DNA from: a virus
Length of the DNA stretch: 64,000 nucleotides
Virus record (IMG/VR): IMGVR_UViG_3300027844_000680
Location: 1 to 64,000 of that record
Strand: one strand, 5' to 3'
A program made the translations under genes and the position numbers. The notes under the pieces are model-generated. The model had not been told where the DNA came from and made no database searches. It was given only the letters and a program-made list of their open reading frames with translations. Below, piece after piece: positions 19,936 to 30,100 of this stretch; the stretch's first letter is position 1, and every line of letters starts with the position of its first letter.

Positions 19936-20571
19936 ATGGCCCAGTATAGAGAACGATTGCGGAGAACCCGGTCAGCCTTCAAGGTTGGTCTGGGACTAAA
20001 GCTCGCAGATTATCTGGACGCCCCGCACGGTAGGTTCATTTTCCACATGGAAGATGCTCGCACGGGTGGGGTGCTAACCCATTGGGAACGAGACAATGTG
20101 ATCACCCGAGATGCGGGTGTTCAAGCGGCTCGTTTGTTCCGTAATAGTGTGGAACCCAACCACGGATGCAACATGCTGTCGGTGGGTACGGGAGCCACGG
20201 GTAACCTTCTCTCTCCTGATGCCCCAAGCGCAGAGCAACGGCGACTCAACAACGAGATTTCACGGAAGTCCTTTGCTTCCACGACCTTCCGCAATCCAGA
20301 TGGTGTGGCAGTGTCTTATCCCACCAATGTTGTGGATTTTACGACGACATTCGGAGAGGCAGAAGCGGTAGGGCCTCTGAACGAAATGGGCCTTGTGTCC
20401 ACTGTTTCAGCTAACCCGACCGTGTTGAACCCCAATCCGAACGCTTATCCCACGTATGACGCTACGTTGGATGTTACAGAATATGATGTGCTCTTGAACT
20501 ACTTGACCTTCAGTGTAGTCACCAAACCGAGCACAGCCATTCTGACGATCACTTGGCGTCTAACCTTTTGA
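19936..20571 (+). CDS. Small phage structural protein, 211 aa
   Basis: The ATG at 19936 is preceded by GGAGTAGATGA, a fair ribosome-binding site. The N terminus is basic (RERLRRTRSAF), followed by a beta-rich body with GRFIFHMEDARTGG, NVITRDAGVQAARLF and SVGTGATGNL. These resemble short virion proteins seen beside tail fibres in other phages, where an N..TRDAG..AA pattern is common; this is recognition from memory. The C terminus ends in hydrophobic strands (TAILTITWRLTF). It sits 12 bases before the next fibre gene and is probably an adaptor, cap or decoration protein of the fibre complex. The exact role is unknown. Confidence 0.55.
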   Translation: MAQYRERLRRTRSAFKVGLGLKLADYLDAPHGRFIFHMEDARTGGVLTHWERDNVITRDAGVQAARLFRNSVEPNHGCNMLSVGTGATGNLLSPDAPSAEQRRLNNEISRKSFASTTFRNPDGVAVSYPTNVVDFTTTFGEAEAVGPLNEMGLVSTVSANPTVLNPNPNAYPTYDATLDVTEYDVLLNYLTFSVVTKPSTAILTITWRLTF

Positions 20572-20583
20572 TGAGGTCGAGGA

Positions 20584-23500
20584 ATGGCTATCAAGGACCA
20601 CGATAAGCATTACGACGACCTCGCGGGCGCAGTCCCGGGACAACCTAATCAGGTTTCCCGTCATCTGAAGCTCGGGGAGCGGTCGCTCAATCAAGTCGTC
20701 TATCAGTCGGGGAAGCCCGTTCTCGACGCAGAACTGAACTTGAGCCAGGACATCTCCGAGTACACTCGGCAGCTTCTCGCCCGCCGAGAAGCCCAGTCCG
20801 GTTGGCTGAAGGGTCAGACTTTCCGAGACGGCTATTTGGATTTCACTTTCCAGCACTCCTGTGACGAAGGTTTCGCTCCGAACACCTTTAGCATGAAGAA
20901 AATGGTCGCCCTCGTTGCCGGTAATCCGGTTGTCGTGGAGTACACCGATACTTCAGTGGGTGGTGGAAACACCATCACGTTGCCTGCCCCGACCACCTAT
21001 GACGGCACGAACGCCACGATCAAGAGGACCGATTTCGTCTTCTTGGAAGTGTGGAAGACTCTTGTTGCCCCAAGCCCCAGAGCTTGGGCGACGGTTACGA
21101 TCCATGAGTGTGGCACGCCCCCTCTTCTGGAGGTGGGTGTAGATGAGGTAGCCATTACGGTTCCCGTCAGTGCCGGAGGTAGCGGCCTCCAGACTCACTT
21201 TGTCGTGGCCGCCGAAGGTACAGGCTACCCCTCGATCCCCGATTCCACGAACTGGGAGATCGGAGCCAACGGATGCTCCACAGCAGATTATCTGGCCCAT
21301 GCCATCAACAATGCGGTCATTGGGGTTACCGCCTACACGAACGGTACGGAAGTGATCACCTTGAAGGCGAATCTTCAAGGTGCTTCGGGCAACACGATCT
21401 CTATCGAAGTCGTATCCACGGAGGCCACAGAGATCGTCATCCCGGGTGGGCTGTTCACTGGCGGCGAAGACCGCCCCAACAAGCCCGCTCAAAACAAGAT
21501 CTGGCGGCACGGCAACGTGCAGTCCCCAGAAGTGACATGGCTTGAGGACGATCTGGCCGACCCCTTCATTGATACCGAGTCTACGCAGAGGATTCAGCTT
21601 CAGTACCGCATCCGAGCAACCGGAGCGGGTGAGGGTGTCAACTATAAGATACACCCAGACGGGTTCACCACACCACGGAACATTCCCGGTGGTGAGGGTC
21701 AAACGAACGCACAGGGCGCTCTGTCTGTCCCGGTAGACGAATACCCCTTCGTCCCGGCAGACCGTGAGAGCGTTAGGGACAACTCTGATGCAGTTGCCTA
21801 TGGAATCCAAGACGATGGGCTTTTCGTTGCAGGAGACGGGTCCGAGGAAGCCGCAGCGGCACTTGGAGCCGTAGATGGCTTTGTTTATGCCATTCCGATT
21901 GGTTTTGTGTTCCGCAGAAACGACATCTGGAACGCTCCAGAAGCCTTCAAGGGCTTCGACCCGAGGAACAATGCTAACGGCGCTCCTACGCATGACCACG
22001 GCGGGTACAACGGCCCCTTGGGGGTTATCCCTGCGGGCCACTCTGACCGCCCAGATGCGTTGTTCAGCGATTGTATTGATGCCAATGACATCCTGGACCT
22101 CCGCCGCCATGTGGCGATGGCGGGGCATGATCTAAAGGCCGAGCTTCAATACCAAATCCAGTCTCTTCTGGATGGGGAGTTCCGAACTTGGGCCATCGAT
22201 TCTTCCGACAAGGACACTCTCGGAGGGTCTTCCGGCAACGTCTCTACTCGATTCTTGGTTTGTAACGAGATCGGGAGAGAGCAGGGCAAGGGAGGCAACC
22301 CCCCTCATTCGGGTGACACCCAACGGGGCACTACGATTCGGAGTTTCGACCATATCGCCCGCCGATTCGGCGACCAAGCTGTGGTCGAGAGAATGACATT
22401 CGCTTTCTGGCCTGGAGACCGGGCGGCCTCTGGGGCTGTACCAGACGGAATCCCTGGTCAACTCAATGACGGCAAGTACGTCTCCAAGACAGGCAACGGA
22501 AACCGTTGGTCAGAAGACGATGTACTCCACTTGAACCTGGGTAGCTTCGACGCTTCAACTTTGGGTGGTGTGTTCTCTGGGGGAGCCTGGGCCAACAGCT
22601 TCCCAGACGGGCCTTATGTCACGCAGTTCGCCCCTCCCGGCATGGTGATTACCGATGTCTGGCTGGTTCACCATGACGATGGTCACTACGACGCAACCGA
22701 ACCCGTGGACCAAAGAGTGCAGATCAAGCACATTGATGGGCTTGGGACCGCTCATGTTGAGCTTCATTTGGATGCCAACGATGACACGGTTTCCGGTGGG
22801 TTGCCGGTCATTTTGAACTCCAATGATGAGTACAAGCTCGTCCGCTCTGCCGGTGATGATCTGGCTCTCCTTGCAGGCTCTCCACGTCGAATCTTCGTTG
22901 AAGTCGAGGTGTCCTATCCAATCGGCTACGGCCTGACGGACACCCCAGATGAGAAAGTCGAACCCGATCCAGAGGTTTACCCCTTTGGAGAGATCATTCA
23001 GTGCGGCGGCGTACCCCCGACCGACATGGAACACCCCCTTCCTCCCCAATGGCGTCCTGGCTATCGGGAGGTCAAGCTGGAGTATGTCGCAGGACATAAC
23101 GGTGGTGGGGCACCCATTGGGTCTGTCCCGGGACATGAAGAACAGATCGTCAGCACGACACAAAATCAACTGCGGCTGCCCCGACGAGTTTACCGGAGCG
23201 GGAGCCACCTCCTTACCGTATCCGACGTTCCTGCTACGGCACCCGTAGGTGTAAACGACGACCAGAGTGCCTATGGGTCCAGCGAGAGAGTCATCTCGTT
23301 GGCAAATCTATTGAGTGGGACTCAAACACTCTGCCAAGTGACATACTTCGCTCAAGACCCCCTACCGAACTGGGGAGGCGCAGGAACGGGCTATCAGATC
23401 GCTGCCTATTTCCGGTCCAACGCACCCCAGACATGCGGTGTGAAGGAAGGGGACATCAACGGCCCGCTTGCTGGTGGGCAACTCCCATCGAAGTTGGAAG

Positions 23501-24123
23501 TCGAACCTCTCATCATGGCCGATAACCTGTGGACGGGTCAGGTCGGCATGGGTTCTGTGGATTCGTCCTTCCCTTACATCGCCCCATTGGACCAAATCCC
23601 TATCAATGATGGGTCAGGTCTATCCGGTGAAGTTGGGGGAGATGAAGCCTGGGTCGCTGGTCAAACCCATGAGTGGTATTTCTGCGCTACGGCGCAAACC
23701 AGTGTTGACGACTTTGACGCAACGACTGGACTGTTGTCACTTCACCCATTTGTCCCGGCTGACAGGACACAACTCCTGCGGCTCGGGGGCGACGAAAACG
23801 AGCAGAAGCCTCGAAAGGACATGGAGTTCCGAGCTTACTATCCGTTTGCGGATGACAGCACGTATCGACCGACGATCATGTCCCAACCTTTGTCGGGAGC
23901 AGTTCGCCATAAAGTGTTTATCCCCATGTTAGTTCGAGCAACCGAGGATGCTAAAGGTGCCGCTGGTGGGATTCTTTATCGACGCAACGAAATGCTTTTG
24001 ATTGTATTGAGCCGATTCGCCGCACTCGACACTGATAACACCGTGGTCTTCACCGATGATGGGAACACGACCTGTGCCGCTGTATATCGAACCAAGAACC
24101 TTCTTCTCACGGTGGGAGACTAA
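20584..24123 (+). CDS. Fibre-like protein, GKPxLDxELNL family, 1179 aa (paralogue of 47979-54275)
   Basis: Near residue 43 the protein has VVYQSGKPVLDAELNLSQDI. Further on are VFLEVWKTLVAP, RHGNVQSPEVTWLEDDLADP, GFVYAIPIGFVFRRND and DALFSDCIDANDILDLRRHV. Every one of these has a counterpart in the protein encoded at 47979-54275, so the two share their N-terminal half. About residues 234-280 form a module with ADYLAHAINNAV, then TLKANLQGASGNTISIEV, typical of small beta domains in phage fibres and flagellar hook-like proteins. The C-terminal 600 residues differ from the paralogue. I infer a virion attachment domain followed by a divergent distal part. The ATG is preceded by GAGG and lies 12 bases after the upstream stop. 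Confidence 0.65.
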   Translation: MAIKDHDKHYDDLAGAVPGQPNQVSRHLKLGERSLNQVVYQSGKPVLDAELNLSQDISEYTRQLLARREAQSGWLKGQTFRDGYLDFTFQHSCDEGFAPNTFSMKKMVALVAGNPVVVEYTDTSVGGGNTITLPAPTTYDGTNATIKRTDFVFLEVWKTLVAPSPRAWATVTIHECGTPPLLEVGVDEVAITVPVSAGGSGLQTHFVVAAEGTGYPSIPDSTNWEIGANGCSTADYLAHAINNAVIGVTAYTNGTEVITLKANLQGASGNTISIEVVSTEATEIVIPGGLFTGGEDRPNKPAQNKIWRHGNVQSPEVTWLEDDLADPFIDTESTQRIQLQYRIRATGAGEGVNYKIHPDGFTTPRNIPGGEGQTNAQGALSVPVDEYPFVPADRESVRDNSDAVAYGIQDDGLFVAGDGSEEAAAALGAVDGFVYAIPIGFVFRRNDIWNAPEAFKGFDPRNNANGAPTHDHGGYNGPLGVIPAGHSDRPDALFSDCIDANDILDLRRHVAMAGHDLKAELQYQIQSLLDGEFRTWAIDSSDKDTLGGSSGNVSTRFLVCNEIGREQGKGGNPPHSGDTQRGTTIRSFDHIARRFGDQAVVERMTFAFWPGDRAASGAVPDGIPGQLNDGKYVSKTGNGNRWSEDDVLHLNLGSFDASTLGGVFSGGAWANSFPDGPYVTQFAPPGMVITDVWLVHHDDGHYDATEPVDQRVQIKHIDGLGTAHVELHLDANDDTVSGGLPVILNSNDEYKLVRSAGDDLALLAGSPRRIFVEVEVSYPIGYGLTDTPDEKVEPDPEVYPFGEIIQCGGVPPTDMEHPLPPQWRPGYREVKLEYVAGHNGGGAPIGSVPGHEEQIVSTTQNQLRLPRRVYRSGSHLLTVSDVPATAPVGVNDDQSAYGSSERVISLANLLSGTQTLCQVTYFAQDPLPNWGGAGTGYQIAAYFRSNAPQTCGVKEGDINGPLAGGQLPSKLEVEPLIMADNLWTGQVGMGSVDSSFPYIAPLDQIPINDGSGLSGEVGGDEAWVAGQTHEWYFCATAQTSVDDFDATTGLLSLHPFVPADRTQLLRLGGDENEQKPRKDMEFRAYYPFADDSTYRPTIMSQPLSGAVRHKVFIPMLVRATEDAKGAAGGILYRRNEMLLIVLSRFAALDTDNTVVFTDDGNTTCAAVYRTKNLLLTVGD

Positions 24124-24125
24124 CG

Positions 24126-27100
24126 ATGCCCCGGAAAAAGAATCCTGGTGATATCCGGGTTGGGGCGGGTTCTCGATCCGTTGAAGAAACCAACTGGACA
24201 CTTACTCCCGGTAAGGCGGGGAAAGTCGATGAGGCAGATGCTTCTCATGCAGAAGCCGAACATGACCACGGCATTGGCCCTGGTGGTGTTGGATCATCTC
24301 CCCTGAAAACCCACATCGATGATGAGACCGGAGCCCATCCGGCAGCCTCTATCTCTATTGATGGGAACCCAGGTGGGGTGTTTACGGCAGATGATGTCGA
24401 AGGTGCCCTGGACGAACTTTCAGCACTGATCCCTCCGAAGCCTCCCAAGGTTGGCTACGAGCGGTGCTTCCTTGATCTGACTGGAATCCCCGATTGGGGC
24501 GTTCTGAAGTTGACCGATGCGTCTTTGCTTTTCCGAAGCCCCGCTATCTTTACGCATACATCCAACCCACCGGCATCGATCTATCCCTACTATTGGCACC
24601 CCACTCACCCGGCTTGGGAACACAGGCCCTTTGAGGCAGAGGGCAAGCAGTTCGACAATGACTACACGATGGCGGGGGAGCAGTGGTCTCAAGGCGGTGA
24701 CGATCCGTGGACAGACCACACCTTCAATATCCACGCTGTTACCTATTCGGGCGGCGGTGCAGGTCTAACCCACGCCGGGGCGTTCACTCGATCAGATAAC
24801 AACAATGTGCATGAGCGAGTAGACACTGTTCGTATCTACCCTGCGTATGACATCGGAACAGGAACGAACGTCGATGACAACGGACTGATTCCGGTCGTTC
24901 TATCTGGGATGATTCACCCGGCAGACCGTGGTCTTCTCGCTTTGATCTACTGGCCTCCTGGTGGAGACATCGCAGCGTTCATGGCCCAGGATCTTGCCGA
25001 GCAGGTTCCCGCCGCCATCTTGTTGGGGCAGGGGATCTTGGGCCAAGGCTGTCCATGTGACGGCGACCCAGGTGGCATCTTCCTTATGGGTGAAGACGAG
25101 AACGGAGACTTCGATCCCTATGAGTGGCCGGGAGCCGCTGCGGGGCAAAGCTCCCTTCAAGAACTGCACAGTGGCATTCGATATGATGGCCTCATCTTCA
25201 GTCAGGACTCTCCGTATTACAACTTCGATGAGCTACAAGATGAGTCTAAAGAGATTGGTTCCTTCGTCCTCAATGGGACCGAAGTCACCTTTACCGTAAC
25301 GAATCACCTATTTGATGAAGCTGATGTAGTCAGTGTTCGAGAGAACTCAACACATCCTTGGTTGAACACTGACTGGATCATTGAGTTGGTAGACAACGAC
25401 CACTTCCTAATCCGCTTGGGCGAGGATGTCGGTTCGGCCACCGTTGACCCTGCGGACGGCAAGGTGTTCCGTAAGGTTGGTGCCAACAAGGCCCATTACC
25501 CAGACGAGGTTCACACGCCCTACCCAGGTCAGGTTCGGTTAGGCACCGACCCCCAAGCTGGGCAAGCTATCCCCAATGGTATTCCCATTCTTGGTGCTTA
25601 CTCCAAGGCTCGGGCAGGCGGGAACGACAACAACTTCTTCCGCTACCGTCTCCCTTATCTGAACGAATACTCGAATGAAGCCTGTTGGCGTCTGAAGTGG
25701 ACCCCTACGAGTGAGAAGGGGCGTTACTACCTAAAGCCTGCTGTTGCCCTTGAGCCCGACGATTTGCTGGCACAAGCAGGCGACTATCCCGACTTCACGA
25801 AGGACTATTGGCCCTTCCAGTTGGGTAGATATCGACACCGCTTCCTCATCAATGCTTGTCCTTGCGTGGGTATCGAGAACGCTCCCTTTGATTTGGGCAG
25901 CTATGTTCTGGTCCACTTCAAGAAAGAAGTCTATTTTGAGGACATGGTGGCCCGGGGCGAAATGCCCACCAAGGACCGCATCTACTCTGCTTATCTGGCT
26001 CACTTCGATGATCCAGAGCATGTCTCAAACGCTGCCAACGCTGAAGAAAGTGGGTGGCAGGCGCTCATTGGACCCGACTTCAACCGGGCACCCTGGTCTT
26101 ATCACGTCATGCGAGCATCGATTCTCGCAGATATGCGAGAAAGCTCTGACGCCCCGACCATCTCAAACGCTGCCTTTGACTACGAGACGGTTGGCGACAA
26201 TGTGATGTGGGTCTCTGGAGTGGCATATTTCCACCCCACACAGGCAGATGGTACGGCAGGTTTCTGGCTCAAGGACGTGACCACTTCGGCTGCTGGTCTT
26301 TGGGCAAACAACTATCGGACTTCTGACCATCTCCAACGAGTGTTGAACACACCGAACCCGGCCTTGCTCGGGGTAGCCCCCTTCTCGTACACCACCCATG
26401 TTCCTGACTGGGTGGATACGGATGGTGTTGGCAAGCCACGGCGACAACGTGTCGAGTTCGACATGGAATATCTGCTTGGAGCGGTCCCCGGTTTCGGGGT
26501 GGATCTTGCACCCATCGCTACCGCCGCCGCTAACATCTCCGTGGATACAATGAAGCTGTCAGGGGATGCCGCTTTTGCATCCTTCTCGTCCGACGCTCAT
26601 CCCCGGGCTTGGTTCCGACGACCTCTGGGACACACAACGTATAGTCCCGCAAGCACCGTTCTTCCGACCATCGGTGTCTCACTGATGCTCCCCAACGGTC
26701 TCAAGTTACTGAACCACTCATCTGCTTTGAGCCTCTACCCCATCTTTGGGAACTTCTTTGAGGGCGGCATCCCCCTCCTTTCATTGACTGGCGGGTTGAT
26801 GGCTGACAAGCCACTCGCCATCTGGAAAGACTCTGTTGAATGGTTCTTGGATGAGTCATACAGGTACTCGCTTGATTGGTCCCTGGCTCTCAATGGGGGT
26901 GATATCCAAGATGAGTTGAACGCTCGTTTGGCAGGCCCAGGGCTTCCATATACTTCGGGCAACCCCCAACCCATCGAAGTACCTGTACGTGCAGCCCATA
27001 CTCCGACCATTACAGCGGTCATCAACAGTGAAGCTGTGGACTGCGACTGGAACAACGCTTCTTGGCTGCAAGCTGGTTTGCACGAACAGTCCCTTACAGT

Positions 27101-30100
27101 CTTTACCGATCCCGGTGAGGCTCAAGTTGCAGGGCTACCAGACCGGAACCCTCCAATGTTTGAGGGGCTCCAATCTCCGTTCCCGGCAAGAGGCATCCTT
27201 CTGTACCCCCAGACGAGCTACACGGGAACCCACCGCCCCCTGGCAGGCGAAGACTACGCAGGCAACGCCCAACCCGACTATTCCGGCATCACGGGCGACC
27301 GTGGCTATGTTCGCTGCTTCAACGTGGGGTTCTCTCGGACAGACTATGGATCTTCCGCAGCGGGTCAGCCATTCTTTACCCTTCGCCTTTGGGGCCTGCA
27401 TGTAAGCGATATCGCTTACATGGCACCCGGTCCTGGATCATATTCCATCTCTGTTCAAGTCAAAGTCCCCGGGCTGACGACTTGGATGGATCTTGGCCGT
27501 CCCGATGGGGCAGGCCCCTCCAAACAAGACCCCAAGCTCGATGGAGCAGGGTGTCTTGTTCGTGGGCCAGAAACGAAGAACAACCCCGCTGAACCCGTTA
27601 CAGGATTGGTCTCCTGTGACTTGAAAGTGAACGTCGGCCCGGTAGCTAATCTCTTTGAGAGTACCGGCCATGACTTTGTGGCTGGCGAGGTTCCTGTACT
27701 GATCAAGGTGGTCTTGAAAGACCGAGAGAGTACGCTGCAAGGGAATCCGAATGTACTCCAGTACGATTTCCGCCATCGTTGGGACAGCGAGGACGGAGAT
27801 TTTGATGGGGGACCACACCCAGACTTCGAGTCAGGGTTGGTTCGTGGGTTGGTTGGCATCGAGATTCTTCATCCCGAGGGTCATGCCGCCCCCAGTCCTG
27901 CGGCGCTGCCCCCCGGTTTGCCTGTGGTCACCGCCCCAGCCCCATTCTCTGTGGAGCTTGATGTGGCAGCAGCCGCATCGGCTGCTCAAGCCATCTCCTT
28001 CGCTATCGCTGCAACAGTAGCGTCTCAACAGGTGGTCCAACAGAGCTTTACGACTCTGTTTCCAAGTCTTATGGTAGGGCTCAACGAGGCCATCGCTGCT
28101 GCTCAAGCACAATCAAGTGCTGCCTCCAGCACTGCATCCCCGATTCAGGTCTTCGACTACCAGCCCACGGTAGAAGGGCTCGATCCAAGTGCCACACTGA
28201 CGGTGGCCCCAGCGGCTCTGGTAGAGGCCCTGGAGGGGTTGGAGACTATGTTCGCCTCCAAGACCGAAATCTTCCAAGCGTTTGATCCAGTTGCTAACCC
28301 ACTGTTAGCAACAGAGTTGATTGGCACTACTGGAGGTTGGGGTTCTATGGACGGTGTTGATGTCGGTGTTGATCCCTTTGGGGTCAATGCAGCGCAGTTG
28401 GCATTGAACGTAGCGAACGCCGATCTGGTCGCCGTACAATCCTCTTACGATGAGGCTGTTGCCTCTCTCGCTGCCCTTACGACTGCCGTTACTACTCTGT
28501 ATGATTACTATACAGCGGAGGGTACTGATCCTACGAGCGAAACCGTTTACAATGGGTTGATCGCAGCACAGACCACAGCGCAGCAGCAAGTTGACCAACT
28601 TGGGGCCGCTCTTGCGGCGGCTCTCGCAGCCGTTGAGGCCGCATCCGCCGATCTGGCTCAAGCCAATGCACGCACAGCCCAATCACAAGCAGCCAGCGCA
28701 ACTGCAACTTCGACAGACGCCGAGAATCAGGCAGCCGCAGCCGTAGCGAACGATGCCGCACATGCAGCCGTTACATCAGCAGCCGCAGCCGTAGCCGATT
28801 ACCAAGCGGCGATTGTATCGGTGACCGATGCAATCGCGACACTGATTGCTGCGTCTGCTCCCACTGGACCCGGTTCCATCGTGGCTACGCTGCAAGCCAT
28901 TCTTGCAGCGAACGAAGCGGCATTGGCCGAAGCTATGGCAACGCAAGAGGCGGCGAACGCCACATACGTCGAGACACAAGCAGTCCTCGCATTGGCACAA
29001 GCCGCTTACGACGCCTCACTCGCCCCCACGGTATCAACGTCTCTGTGGACTCTTGCTACTCACGCCTCTGATCCTGCTGTGCCTGCCCAAAGTCAGCTTG
29101 CGTTTAGTAGTTACAGTGGCGCAGCCCCGACCCTTACGGTCTCACATGACCCAGCCCTCTCCAACGCTGCATATGTGTTTGGGTCTGACGCAAACGGGAT
29201 TCTCTTGACCTACGGTCCAGGGTTCTCAATGGGTGCGTTGTTGGCGTTGTTGGAGTCGCATTATGCGGCGGATAACGCAACTGCCCAGTTCTACGACGGG
29301 AGTAACTGGCTGGTGTCAAACACCATGCTTGGCAGTGGTGCGGATTTCTTCCTCGCAGGAGCCACTGAATCGTTGAATCTCGGCCCCGCCGAGTTGGGTG
29401 CAAATGGTGCTGGTACGTGGGTCGCCCAGGCTGTGGATCACTCCGTTATTTGGTCGATCAGCACCTACTCTTCCGTACAACCGGGTCAAAACACGGGCGC
29501 AACTGCTTGGGGTGACCTGACTTTCACTGCGTCTACGGCCAACATCCCAGCCGGGGTGACGGGCGTGCTGGTCGAATACGATGCGAACGCCGCTGCGGGC
29601 TCGGTGGTAGAACTTTCTACCACCCCCAACCTAACCTTGAAGTATGGCCCCGGGGTTCAACTCTCGGCGTTGATGGATGCCTGGGCAAACTCCAACCTCA
29701 TCCCTGGAACAGAGGCGACGTTCGTCACAGCCATAGGGACATACGACTCTTCGGCGCTGGCCGCCAACGCCGAAGATGGCTTCATTCAGACTATCGGACA
29801 CTTCTCTCTGGAACTGGTAGCCAACACTTTCGCTGAAACACCCACGGCGATTTCGGGTGAGTGGACATTGGTTACCCAGGACTTCACAACTTCATGGTCG
29901 CTGATGACCCCCACACCGACAGCCATTGGGACATTCGCTGTTACCCAAACTGTCATCGGCCCCGCTACGGTTTCCCCTCAAGTGGGGATTCAGATCGAAT
30001 ACGACGCCAGCGTGGCAGATTATTCTGGAACCACGGTCGGCGATCCCGGTTCGGATACCTACCAAATCAAGTACGGCGACATCACTCTCGCCACTTTGAT

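Noticed and set aside
20953-22128. 391-codon open frame on the minus strand
   Set aside because: It is antisense to the well-supported 1179-residue fibre gene, and its sequence is Arg/Val/Asp-rich without domain features.
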